This document shows, piece after piece, positions 47,033 through 55,165 of a DNA stretch of 64,000 bases. The position numbers and the translations under genes are program-made. Every line of letters begins with the position of its first letter. Within the stretch, counting starts at the first letter, position 1. Origin of the DNA: Geomonas oryzae (GTDB lineage: Bacteria; Desulfobacterota; Desulfuromonadia; Geobacterales; Geobacteraceae); the NCBI RefSeq assembly GCF_004117875.1, contig NZ_RAHW01000002.1, positions 558,001-622,000 on the forward strand. Direction: 5' to 3'. A model generated the notes under the pieces. It searched no databases. It was not told where the DNA came from and saw nothing but the letters and a program-made list of their open reading frames with translations.

Positions 47033-47082
47033 CTCGCCACCTCAACGCTCTAACACACTGAACCTAAAAGGAGTTTACCGAA

Positions 47083-47232
47083 ATGACAAAAAATAACCCA
47101 AAAGACCAAACCACCATCCTCGAATTACTACCTACCCTGCTGGACGACGAATTTGAGGAGATCAGGCAGGTAATCACAGCCATCCAAATATTACGACGAA
47201 GCTATGGTTTTTTTGAAATAAACTCGCTTTAA
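47083..47232 (+). CDS. Small hypothetical protein (49 aa)
   Basis: The ATG at 47083 follows AAAGGAG by nine bases. The sequence is MTKNNPKDQTTILELLPTLL and continues to a TAA at 47230-47232, with predicted helical character (DDEFEEIRQVITAIQILRRS). It directly follows the Rep-like gene. No family is recognised; small helical proteins at this position in phage-like elements are often regulators. Confidence 0.5.
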   Translation: MTKNNPKDQTTILELLPTLLDDEFEEIRQVITAIQILRRSYGFFEINSL

Positions 47233-47262
47233 CTGCAAAGTCCATTTACCCCGCCCCTTCAC

Positions 47263-47325
47263 GGCCCGCTGCTGGTCCCCCCGCGCCGCATAGCGGAGCG
47301 CGGGGGACCAGGACCAGCGAGGGCC
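47263..47325. repeat. Long GC-rich hairpin, candidate replication origin
   Basis: CTGGTCCCCCCGCGC (47272-47286) pairs with GCGCGGGGGACCAG (47298-47311) with a single bulged C. An inner CCGC-ATA-GCGG hairpin and an outer imperfect pairing of GGCCCGCTG with CAGCGAGGGCC extend it. It lies just after the Rep-like gene, where double- or single-strand origins of rolling-circle elements are found. There is no T tract, so a terminator is less likely. Confidence 0.6.
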
Positions 47326-47406
47326 TGAAGGAGAGATTTCACCTCCACCTACTTAAAAATAAGCAGCCCGGCACTGCATGTAAATCCAACTAAAGGAAAA
47401 TACTAA

Positions 47407-47691
47407 ATGAAACCTATCAATGAATGTCACAACTGCCCCCCACGTATAATGAGCGAGAGAGACCATTACTCTTATAGCCAGAAACAGATAGTCGCTGGAG
47501 TGATAAAGGTAGCCAAGCGTAGCCGTACCGACTTTTCATTACTTATCATTGAAATACTTCCTGAACTCTCCGAAAATCAGTTATTTATGATGCAAAAATA
47601 TATTTCTAGATTGTTATCCGAGTGTGCTCCAGAACGTAAACTTAAAAACAGGCAGATATCACATAAACCATGGAGGAGAGATGTATATTGA
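47407..47691 (+). CDS. Hypothetical protein of the integrative element (94 aa)
   Basis: The ATG at 47407 follows AAAGGA. The sequence has a Cys pair (NECHNCPPR) near the N-terminus and a helical centre (SLLIIEILPELSENQLFMM), with a basic C-terminus (KLKNRQISHKPWRRDVY). No family is recognised. Its end overlaps the next start by 11 bp, so the three genes 47407-48666 are a compact operon. Confidence 0.6.
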   Translation: MKPINECHNCPPRIMSERDHYSYSQKQIVAGVIKVAKRSRTDFSLLIIEILPELSENQLFMMQKYISRLLSECAPERKLKNRQISHKPWRRDVY

Positions 47692-48145
47692 ATCGGAAGA
47701 TTTTCAAATAGGTAAAATGTACACAGCGCACCACACATCATACATACTGTTGGGCGGAACTGTGATAGCTCCAGAACTTGCCCCGATTAACGCAACGCCC
47801 TTAGTATGCCGGGGGAGTCGCGGGCCATCCACACGATGTTACGGGTATTCGCCTGAAATGGGGCTGCCGAAGTATGCCCAAGGGGAGCGCCCGCCCTATA
47901 AGCTACTGTCATGCATTGTTTTGTATCTAGACGCCGAGGTGGACATTGATATCGGTGACGAATTATGCCTTTACGCACCGGACGATGAAGATCGCTACAC
48001 CGTCACAGCGACCAGTGAACCCCGCCCTGGCCTACGGCAGATCTTCGGCGAACTGGCAGACTCCCCCCCAATATGGCATCGGTTCCCGTCCGTCAAAACA
48101 GAGAGAGTCAACCGAGAGGACAAACATCAGGAGGTGCAGCAATGA
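47681..48145 (+). CDS. Hypothetical protein of the integrative element (154 aa)
   Basis: The ATG at 47681 closely follows GGAGGAG. The protein is rich in beta-strand character, with IDIGDELCLYAPDDEDRYTV near residue 90. A similar G-D-(V/E/L)-I/L-X-L turn occurs twice in the product of the next gene, so the two may share a small beta-barrel fold. Function unknown. Its TGA overlaps the following ATG (ATGA). Confidence 0.6.
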   Translation: MYIESEDFQIGKMYTAHHTSYILLGGTVIAPELAPINATPLVCRGSRGPSTRCYGYSPEMGLPKYAQGERPPYKLLSCIVLYLDAEVDIDIGDELCLYAPDDEDRYTVTATSEPRPGLRQIFGELADSPPIWHRFPSVKTERVNREDKHQEVQQ

Positions 48146-48666
48146 CACGCCCTTACTATGGCGCAATGGTAGCTGTGGCACGTGCCAACCTTAATGCCCT
48201 TCGACACTGCGGCATTCAGGCCGAGATCCCCGCCAAGGCATTGAAGTTCACTGGTTGGCTCCGTGAGTTGGATCTGCTAATTGTTGCTGATGAAACAGCC
48301 CAATTAATCCAGACCGGCGATGTAATTAACCTGGACTTCTACCAGCGGCCCTTCATGGTCACCGGCCCGCCTTCGCACGACTATGGCACCAGAGCTTTGC
48401 CGGTCGCTAGAGTAAGCAACTATGGTGTACTCCTAAGATCCGTAGAGACATCCTGCAACCGAATAGAGGGACTTGCTGCAAACACTGAAACAATTCTAGA
48501 CCGCCTCCCGGTTGTCTGCCGGAATACATACACGTTCTTTGTACCTCCCACAGCCACAGTTCGCCAAGGGGACCTTATCGAGATTAACATGTCCCGCTTT
48601 CTGGTGTTGGGGGTGAAGTTACTCAACTCCGAAACTTTGTTACAGTTGCACGTAGCGCAGCAGTAG
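48142..48666 (+). CDS. Hypothetical protein of the integrative element (174 aa)
   Basis: The ATG at 48142 follows AGGAGG by seven bases and overlaps the previous stop. Two similar segments are seen: LIQTGDVINLDFYQRPFMVT near residue 57 and VRQGDLIEINMSRFLVLGVK near residue 140. This suggests a duplicated beta-barrel or head-completion-like module. I do not recognise a family. A bidirectional terminator lies about 90 bp downstream. Confidence 0.6.
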   Translation: MTRPYYGAMVAVARANLNALRHCGIQAEIPAKALKFTGWLRELDLLIVADETAQLIQTGDVINLDFYQRPFMVTGPPSHDYGTRALPVARVSNYGVLLRSVETSCNRIEGLAANTETILDRLPVVCRNTYTFFVPPTATVRQGDLIEINMSRFLVLGVKLLNSETLLQLHVAQQ

Positions 48667-48751
48667 GAGAAAGCGAAGCGGATCTGGCAATCAACATTCA
48701 GCATTCCCGCTATGACAAAGTCCGTACATCGGCAAAATACAGAGCTTGGAG

Positions 48752-48802
48752 AAAAAGCAGAAGAGGTCCGAGAAATATTTTCCCGGCCCTCTTCTGCTTT
48801 TT
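48752..48802. terminator. Bidirectional terminator between small-gene operon and serine recombinase
   Basis: AAAAAGCAGAAGAGG (48752-48766) and CCTCTTCTGCTTTTT (48788-48802) are perfect inverted repeats with A/T tracts on both sides. The 3' end of the serine recombinase gene touches the right arm. Confidence 0.88.
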
Positions 48803-49379
48803 AACAACAGCTCTTATGTTCCTTAGCGATTCGATACACAGAAGCAACCCCGATCTTCAACTTAGTTGCAATCGCCTCTTTCGTCATGCCCTGACCTAAA
48901 AGCTCAATCACCTCTGGGCTCTTTGCCTTGGCAGTAGCTTTTCGACCAATGTACTTACCGGCCTCCTTGGCTTTTGCGATACCGTCGGCTTGCCTTTCAA
49001 GCATCATCTCGCGCTCGAAAGTAGCGATTGCCCCCAGCATGGTCAGCATTAGCTTTCCGGTTGGGCTGCTTGTGTCTAGGTCTATGTTCAGCACCTTTAG
49101 CGTCACGCCTCTAGCGTTAAGCTTTTCGACAATTGATAGCAGGTGCGCTGTACTCCTGGCAATCCTGTCGAGCTTGCAGGCCACCACAGTGTCCCCCTCG
49201 CGCACGTAATCGAGCATCGCGGAAAGCTCAACTCGCTCAACATCTGCCCCACTCGCCTTCTCTGCGTACACCTTATCAACCCCAATCGCTGCGAGTTGGT
49301 CGAGTTGCACGTCCAGCTTCTGGTCGGTAGAACTGACTCTAGCGTATCCGATCACCTGCCCCTTCTTGTGCTCTTCCAT
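48801..49379 (-). CDS. Serine recombinase (resolvase/invertase family)
   Basis: The ATG at 49379 follows GAGGGG and gives 192 residues; the frame is open to 49430 without a ribosome site. The catalytic domain begins VIGYARVSSTDQKLDVQLDQL with the nucleophile serine in ARVSS, continues with ACKLDRIARSTAHLL (active-site Asp-Arg) and ends with a helix-turn-helix region (GMTKEAIATKLKIGVASVYRI). Such proteins resolve or invert DNA, and on small elements often resolve dimers. No invertible segment is evident around it. Confidence 0.88.
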   Translation of the reverse strand: MEEHKKGQVIGYARVSSTDQKLDVQLDQLAAIGVDKVYAEKASGADVERVELSAMLDYVREGDTVVACKLDRIARSTAHLLSIVEKLNARGVTLKVLNIDLDTSSPTGKLMLTMLGAIATFEREMMLERQADGIAKAKEAGKYIGRKATAKAKSPEVIELLGQGMTKEAIATKLKIGVASVYRIAKEHKSCC

Positions 49380-49642
49380 TTCGCCCCCTCGACACCTATC
49401 AATGACATTTAGAGGTTTTGATAATACCATATCAAAAGCCTATTATCAACCCTTATGATAGGCTATTTCAAATGGATATCAAGCTATCACTAGAGCACGC
49501 CCTATTGATCCAACACTTCCGTCCTAAAATGAAGGTACAACAGAATCAGCCTTATGCCCTTAGCCGTAGACTTTTCTTATAAAAACATGTATATCCATCA
49601 ACAAATAAATTCAAATGTCATAGAGATTGAGCAGGAGGATCA

Positions 49643-50122
49643 ATGCAAGATTTTCTCAAAAATATCACATCTACTTCTTGGTGGGTTGGTGTGGTTATTG
49701 TTGGAATCGTAATAAACCTTGTGAGTTCATATTTAAAGCCATACCTAGATGAACAAATGTCAAAAATGTCAGCATCAAAAAAAGCTTTATTAGATATGAA
49801 ATCTCAAGAATTGAAGCTATTAGTACTATCAATTCAAAATGATAAACATACATACATAGTAGAATCATTCAATGATCTAAGACACAGGAATAGAGCGTTG
49901 GCATTGTTTATAATGAGTGTCTTGCTATTCGCATTATCGCAACAATTAAAAGCTAACCCTGCTCTATATACTCGACCCTTTAATATTAATCTGGAGCTTT
50001 TATTTTCTATTGTAGACACTATTACAATGTTAATGGCATCCATATGCATGATGCTAGGCATTAATCATTATAAAATAGCAAATTATATCACGCGTGCCCT
50101 AAATCAAGCTAGAAAAAGTTAG
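49643..50122 (+). CDS. Hypothetical membrane protein, AT-rich cargo gene (159 aa)
   Basis: The ATG follows GGAGG by four bases. Three hydrophobic segments are predicted (residues 12-28, about 87-102 and about 122-142) with a charged segment between the first two. Base composition is far more AT-rich than the chromosome, indicating foreign origin. No domain is recognised. Small three-helix proteins of this kind occur in phage-defence and satellite cargo, but nothing here proves that. Confidence 0.65.
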   Translation: MQDFLKNITSTSWWVGVVIVGIVINLVSSYLKPYLDEQMSKMSASKKALLDMKSQELKLLVLSIQNDKHTYIVESFNDLRHRNRALALFIMSVLLFALSQQLKANPALYTRPFNINLELLFSIVDTITMLMASICMMLGINHYKIANYITRALNQARKS

Positions 50123-50459
50123 ATTAAAAATTTATCAAGCCATTGCAGCTCACCTTACATAAAAACCCTCAATCAAATCAATTATAATTGAAGTTTTATA
50201 AGCATCTGCCTGTCATCTCAACTAATCCACCAAGCACTAGCCTTGCTATGATTCTGCACACATGATTAAGGCTAGGCATCCACTCCAACTTCACTATCGA
50301 CGGTTAGTTGCGCTATTAACCTACATTGAAATATCGCTGCAAAACACAAAGGCAAACTCGACCAAAGAACTCATTTTCAAAAGACACACCAGTAGCACTC
50401 AGAGAGACATGTGGTATCATTTATAAGACAGCTCTTACCAACACACAAAAGGAGGCAAG
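50123..50459. other. Intergenic stretch inside the integrative element
   Basis: These 337 AT-rich bases have no supported gene on either strand. They end in AAAGGAGG, the ribosome site of the following TPR lipoprotein gene. Confidence 0.4.
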
Positions 50460-51377
50460 ATGACAAGGAATATTAGCCTGTTAGTGTTAGCGTGCTTCAT
50501 TTTATCTGGGTGTGCAAACAATGTATGGTTTCGCGACAACACAAGTGCGGAACAGGGTCGAAAGGATTTCAATGAGTGCAAGTACGACTCTAATAAGTCG
50601 AGCTTTGTACCATTTGGCGATGGCAGGTCTCCGATAAGCGCCGGTATCCAAGAAGGTTTCCAAAGCGCAGATCTCATGAGCCAGTGCATGCGAGCTAGGG
50701 GGTATTATCTCGTTAACAGGTATGAGCTTCAAGAAAAGAGGAACAGGAATAAAAAACTTTACGACAGTTACATCGAGGCAATGACTAACAAAAAATACAC
50801 TGAAGCTTTAATCATAGTAGATTCTGCCCTACTGGCTAATCCAACTTCCTACGATTGGTATTATAGAAAAGCTGAAGTTAACTATGGATTAGGAGAATAT
50901 ACCGACGCAATCAAGGCAACTTCTAAGTCAATTGAACTTGGCAACAAAAATGCGAATGTATACAGCTTGAAAGCAAACTGTTTTTGCAGTCTTGCAGAAT
51001 ACGATATAGCGATTGAAACTGCAAACGAGGGGTTAAAATTAAACAACAATGCCCATCTTTATAATGTTAGAGGATATGCTTATAATATGAAAAATGAGTT
51101 TGACAAAGCATTAAACGATTGCAACAAAGCTATATCTATAGATGCTTCGCTTTGCAATGTTTATAAAAATAGAGGTTTAGCCTATGCTGGCATGGGTGAA
51201 TATGATAAGGCAATTGACCAATTCAACAAATCAATTATGCTTAATTCAAATTATCCACTCTCATATCTTGGACGAGGGGACACATATATGAAGCTTGGTA
51301 AAGTAGACAGCGCACTGGCAGATTATAAAAAGGCCTGCGAGTTAGGTGACAAAATGGCGTGCAGCAAGATGAAGTAA
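50460..51377 (+). CDS. TPR-repeat lipoprotein, cargo of the integrative element
   Basis: The 305-residue protein has a lipoprotein signal (SLLVLACFILSGC, lipobox LSGC) and, from about residue 100, six tetratricopeptide/Sel1-like repeats such as YNVRGYAYNMKNEFDKALND and YKNRGLAYAGMGEYDKAIDQ. It should be an envelope-anchored scaffold. The gene is AT-rich like its neighbour. It is the last gene before the right attachment site, a usual place for non-essential cargo. Confidence 0.8.
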   Translation: MTRNISLLVLACFILSGCANNVWFRDNTSAEQGRKDFNECKYDSNKSSFVPFGDGRSPISAGIQEGFQSADLMSQCMRARGYYLVNRYELQEKRNRNKKLYDSYIEAMTNKKYTEALIIVDSALLANPTSYDWYYRKAEVNYGLGEYTDAIKATSKSIELGNKNANVYSLKANCFCSLAEYDIAIETANEGLKLNNNAHLYNVRGYAYNMKNEFDKALNDCNKAISIDASLCNVYKNRGLAYAGMGEYDKAIDQFNKSIMLNSNYPLSYLGRGDTYMKLGKVDSALADYKKACELGDKMACSKMK

Positions 51378-51532
51378 GCAATTCAGCTAACAGGCTAGCG
51401 GCGGGGGTGGCCGGGTCAGTTTGCCTCAAATAGCCTAACCCTTGCTCACGCTTATGAAGTTACCAGCGTTTAAATAACTATATGACACCGTATTGCTCCG
51501 AATAGGATGATGTGGTATTGTGCCAAGGCTTC

Positions 51533-51554
51533 CTGACAACATTTCGTCAACATT
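51533..51554 (+). repeat. Candidate integrase/excisionase arm site, right
   Basis: This is the partner of the left site at 44139..44160, in direct orientation. The 13-bp GAGATAACCTTGT at 51572-51584 is the exact reverse complement of 44114-44126. Confidence 0.6.
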
Positions 51555-51616
51555 TTAAAAAATACTCAAACGAGATAACCTTGTAATTTCAAATTGTTAC
51601 AAAATTGGTGGGCGTT

Positions 51617-51634
51617 CCCATCTCGCCCACCAAT
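51617..51634 (+). repeat. Right attachment site (attR core)
   Basis: CCCATCTCGCCCACCAAT is a direct repeat of the tRNA-Arg 3' end, with no other tRNA sequence around it. Its last 11 bases also form a perfect inverted repeat with ATTGGTGGGCG at 51604-51614, giving a hairpin at the border. Confidence 0.8.
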
Positions 51635-51665
51635 CATTTGTAATCGTTAGGTTTTAGTGTTACTT

Positions 51666-51702
51666 GAAGCATAAGCTGTCAAAAATTGACAGCTTATGCT
51701 TC
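51666..51702. repeat. 37-bp palindrome with nearby iteron-like repeats
   Basis: GAAGCATAAGCTGTCAA and TTGACAGCTTATGCTTC form a 17-bp perfect inverted repeat around a 3-base centre. A related direct copy, TTGACAACTTATGGTTTC, follows at 51712. A second inverted repeat, CCGGTTTTGA/TCAAAACCGG, lies at 51706-51715 and 51737-51746. The cluster sits 30-110 bases outside the right attachment site. It could be operator or recombination-protein sites; no gene product is assigned to it. Confidence 0.7.
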
Positions 51703-51959
51703 GCACCGGTTTTGACAACTTATGGTTTCATTTTTATCAAAACCGGGATTCCTGAGTAAAAAAGTCGGCTTTTCGCCTCTGCAAATTGGCAAAAGTTGGC
51801 TTTCGGGTTCCGCCCAGCACTGGTCATCACCTCCCCTCCAAATAGCATATGCTATTTCTCCTGGAGTTACTACGGCTGCCGGTCTGGCCACAATGTACCC
51901 CTGCGCTGCCTTCCAAGTTGCCCCTCTTCGTTCCGCCTCGTGCCAACATAGGTTTTACC

Positions 51960-52694
51960 ATGTTTGAAAAAGTGATCCGCAGAGCAAAACAAAGCGTGAC
52001 GAAGCTCTTCTGCGTCGGGAAGACAGCCAAGGAGGACGGGGTACGCGACTGGAAAATGCCGAACTTTCCGGCGCCGCCTGATTTGTATGAGGAGTGCTAC
52101 TACGACCTCGGGCTCATGCCGTGCTGCGGCGCCTCCTTAATTCACAAGGGTGGCCGCGACGGGATCTATAAAAGTATTTATTGCGCACGTTGCGGCACCG
52201 GATGGAAAGTGTGCGTTTATGAGGGGGTGCGCTTCATCGAGCGCCTGGTCCCGAAGCCTGTTATCCTACCACTGCCCAAGTTGCAACAACCCGAGCCCGG
52301 CCCGGAGCCATCGAAAATGGTCGCCATGCCTGCGCTCGCCCCTATTCCCTTAAATAAGATTCTCACGATCCGAGGCAGATCGCTGCCGTTTCCGGCACCA
52401 CCCGATCAATACGTCCACTACCTCTTTGAGCTTAATGTCCACCCGTGCTGCGGTGCAGGCGCCTGGGAGGGTGTAGAAGAACCCGAAACGGTGAGATGTA
52501 TGGCGTGCGGCGCTTATTGGAACGTCTACCTAGACCCCAGGATGGTCGAGTTTCAGGGGTATGCCGCACCGTACAATTCCATTCGAGACTGGAAGAGCCG
52601 GATGCGCATGCAGGCGACCGGACGGATGATTTGCAGCTCTGCCACACCGCGGGCTGTTTGCGCAGACTCGGAGCCTCCAATGACTGACATTTAG
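51960..52694 (+). CDS. Hypothetical protein with duplicated cysteine-rich (zinc-ribbon-like) module
   Basis: From the ATG at 51960 the protein is 244 residues; the frame is open from 51849 but that part is unlikely to be coding. Two similar modules are seen. One begins FPAPPDLYEECYYDLGLMPCCGA and ends CARCGTGWKV; the other begins FPAPPDQYVHYLFELNVHPCCGA and ends CMACGAYWNVYL. Each therefore has a PCCGA pair and a CXXC pair that could bind zinc. A proline-rich linker joins them. The ribosome site is weak (AGG eight bases upstream). No family is recognised. Confidence 0.55.
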   Translation: MFEKVIRRAKQSVTKLFCVGKTAKEDGVRDWKMPNFPAPPDLYEECYYDLGLMPCCGASLIHKGGRDGIYKSIYCARCGTGWKVCVYEGVRFIERLVPKPVILPLPKLQQPEPGPEPSKMVAMPALAPIPLNKILTIRGRSLPFPAPPDQYVHYLFELNVHPCCGAGAWEGVEEPETVRCMACGAYWNVYLDPRMVEFQGYAAPYNSIRDWKSRMRMQATGRMICSSATPRAVCADSEPPMTDI

Positions 52695-53448
52695 ATCCAG
52701 AACGCCTCCAACTTTTTAAGGTTTTCCTTATCGGGCTGCTATGCCCTATAGGTAAACCGCTTATCCAGCTTATCAAAAATTAGTAGCTCGCATAATCAAT
52801 GCCCCCCATTAGTTGAAAATCGCACCACGGGGCGTAGCGGTGCCAAGCCTACGGTGCGGCACCGGCAAAACTCAGAAAACTTCACCGTTTCCTTTACCGA
52901 CACCAACGCCACACCTGGTCCAGAAAGGTTCCTGCGAGATACCCTCCCATTCGGCACCTATGTCCCTGGTGTAGCATCGACTACCCACCAACTGAATCTG
53001 GCGACGCTAGTGGATAAAATGCGCCGACTGCCCCTCCCCTATCACGTGTTCCGCCGCCGACAGCCGCCACATTGTCCTGAGACAATTAAGGCCTTACGTT
53101 TCTAGTCCAATCCCGAAATAAACCCGAGAAAACCTGGTCCCTCCGTCATTTTTCTTTTTTGCGTCTTCCATTGAGCGTATTCCCCAGGTGAAATACGCTA
53201 GCAGCCCCAGTGGCGTCAAGTTGGTGCAAGCCTCCCTCGGTCTCCCGGCCCTCTAGAATTAGTAAAATTTACGTAGGGCTGGCTATCACTGCCGCCCTTT
53301 CAGAACAGGCCGATGATCCAGTAGAGATACTTTCAGGAACTTGTTCCAATCGACCAGTATCCTCGTAAGCCCCATTCAGTTGTCCCACTTGCGCTCAAAT
53401 TGGCGGTGGCGTCAGACTCGCCGTATCCTTTTCGGAAACTATTTACCT
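52695..53448. other. Gene-poor region upstream of the RiPP-like cluster
   Basis: No frame here is convincing; the 83-codon frame at 52854..53105 needs a GTG start and lacks a ribosome site or recognisable sequence. The region may be the remains of decayed genes. Promoter candidates for the cluster begin at 53449. Confidence 0.4.
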
Positions 53449-53477
53449 TTGACAACTTTATTTAAAGATGGCATATT
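53449..53477 (+). promoter_or_regulatory. Candidate sigma-70 promoter of the RiPP-like cluster
   Basis: TTGACA (53449-53454) is separated by 17 bases from CATATT (53472-53477), four of six matches to the -10 consensus. It would give a leader of about 95 bases before the protease start. Confidence 0.45.
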
Positions 53478-53578
53478 TTCCGCTCATACCTCTTGACACT
53501 GCCGAGTTGGATTCCCGTCAAGTGTTTTAATTAACCGTTTACAACCGCTCTCCTTCTAACCTCTGCTGAAGGTGCAAT

Positions 53579-55138
53579 ATGGCTATTACGTTAAAACGAG
53601 GGAAAGGCTATCTAACTTTGAAAAAGTCTGAAGACCTGATAGCCGTTAGGTCCAAAAATCACTATGATCATATTTCAAACGTGACGAAGTTAAAAAAATC
53701 AGGTGGCTTTGATCTTCTAAAGGTGATGGGCAATGCTGAATTGATGGAATCTACACTTAATGAAGCAAGATCAGATAAAGGTGTTGAGACTGGAACTCAT
53801 GTTTATTTTGCCGATGGGGACTCGCACCCGCTAATCCCCAATGGAGAGCTTACTATCAGATTTACCACTGATGCATCTGATGATGAAAAGGCCAATATAT
53901 TTTCTAAATATGCGCTGGAAGTGCTCGAAAAGCGTGACACGCCTCGTGAAACTTACATAGTTAAAGTGACCAACACCTCAGTAAACCCAATAAAAACGGC
54001 CCTAAATCTTCAAAATGAAAAGTGTATTGATGTTGCGGAGCCTGACCTTATTGTCGGCATCAACAAGTCGACTTTTTCTTTACCATCAGATCCATATTTA
54101 CAGAAACAATGGTATCTAAAGAATAATGGCGAGGATGCAAATTTGATAAAAGGAGCAGACTCTGGAGTTGTGGATGCCTGGGCCGAGTACAAGGTACTAG
54201 GTGCAAATGATTGTATTATTGCCATCATAGATGATGGATTTGATTTAAAACATAAGGATCTATCAGGATCAGATAAGGTGGTGGCACCTTGGGATTTCGA
54301 AAATGATGTACCTGACCCCTCTCCTAAAAAGTACCCGCCTGATGGTGAAGATTGGCATGGAACAGCCTGTGCGGGAATAGCAATAGCTAACGCAAATAAC
54401 TACGGGATTTCGGGCGCAGCCCCAGGCGCAAAGTTTATGCCTTTGCGCTACAGTGGAACCCTTGACGATGCGTCAATAGAAAGGTGGTTCCAATACGCCG
54501 CAAAAAATGGCGCATCTATAATTAGTTGCAGTTGGACGCCCGCTTCCGGAAAGTATATTTTATCAACGAGACAAGAAGAGGCAATCAAGGACTGCGCCAC
54601 ACGCGGCAGGAATGGTTTAGGATGCGTGGTCATTTTTGCTGCTGGAAATTCCAATGTAGATATCAATTCAGAATCTTACGTAAATGGCTTTGCCATACAC
54701 GAAGACGTTATAACCGTAGCAGCATCTACTAGCATCGATACTCGGGCCGAGTACTCCAACTTTGGAAATGAGATTATGATTTGCGCACCTTCAAGTGGTA
54801 ATGGTGGGAAAGGAATCTTCACCACAGATGTTACTGGAACTTATGAATATAATGGGACTACATTGCCCGCAGGTTACTCTGAAGGTGATTTTACAGAAGA
54901 CTTTGGCGGAACATCCAGTGCAACACCGCTAGTCGCAGGTGTCGTCGGTTTACTTTTAAGCGTAAATTCAATGCTGACTGCAGCCGAGGTGAAAGAAATA
55001 CTAAAAAGAACGGCAAGAAAGATAGGAGATCCTTCCCTATACGATCACGCTGGACATTCCATTTTTTTCGGGTATGGATGTATCAATGCTAGAGCTGCAA
55101 TCAATTATGTTTTAAATAATAGTTTCAGCGGCCATTAA
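53579..55138 (+). CDS. Subtilisin-family (S8) serine protease of the RiPP-like cluster
   Basis: The 519-residue protein has a 165-residue N-terminal pro-domain-like region (YALEVLEKRDTPRETYIVKV) and a complete S8 domain: Asp218 (IAIIDDGFDLKH), His260 (DWHGTACAGIA), oxyanion Asn357 (FAAGNSN) and Ser446 (GGTSSATPLVAG). No signal peptide is seen, so it probably acts in the cytoplasm or autoprocesses. It ends 27 bp before the precursor peptide gene, so it is the natural candidate for the leader peptidase that releases the mature peptide. Subtilisin-like proteases play that role in several RiPP classes. Confidence 0.85.
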   Translation: MAITLKRGKGYLTLKKSEDLIAVRSKNHYDHISNVTKLKKSGGFDLLKVMGNAELMESTLNEARSDKGVETGTHVYFADGDSHPLIPNGELTIRFTTDASDDEKANIFSKYALEVLEKRDTPRETYIVKVTNTSVNPIKTALNLQNEKCIDVAEPDLIVGINKSTFSLPSDPYLQKQWYLKNNGEDANLIKGADSGVVDAWAEYKVLGANDCIIAIIDDGFDLKHKDLSGSDKVVAPWDFENDVPDPSPKKYPPDGEDWHGTACAGIAIANANNYGISGAAPGAKFMPLRYSGTLDDASIERWFQYAAKNGASIISCSWTPASGKYILSTRQEEAIKDCATRGRNGLGCVVIFAAGNSNVDINSESYVNGFAIHEDVITVAASTSIDTRAEYSNFGNEIMICAPSSGNGGKGIFTTDVTGTYEYNGTTLPAGYSEGDFTEDFGGTSSATPLVAGVVGLLLSVNSMLTAAEVKEILKRTARKIGDPSLYDHAGHSIFFGYGCINARAAINYVLNNSFSGH

Positions 55139-55165
55139 GGCCGAAATTCAAAAGGAGGTCTCAAT

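Larger units (their letters stand above)
44084..51634 (+). mobile_element. Integrative element inserted at the 3' end of tRNA-Arg(CCG)
   Basis: The element runs from the tRNA end to a second copy of CCCATCYCGCCCACCAAT at 51617. It carries a tyrosine integrase next to the tRNA, a Rep_trans-type initiator, a candidate origin hairpin, four small genes, a serine recombinase and two AT-rich cargo genes. No conjugation or structural phage genes are evident, so it is either a satellite/filamentous-phage-like element or a mobilisable island. The tRNA gene is kept intact on the left, as is normal for tRNA-directed integrases. Confidence 0.82.

Noticed and set aside
52854-53105. 83-codon plus-strand frame in the gene-poor region
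   Set aside because: Needs a GTG start, no ribosome site, no recognisable sequence.
53493-53521. Second TTGACA at 53493 as a promoter of the protease gene
   Set aside because: At 16-18 bases downstream the hexamers are CG-rich (CGTCAA and neighbours), with no -10 match; the pair at 53449 is better.
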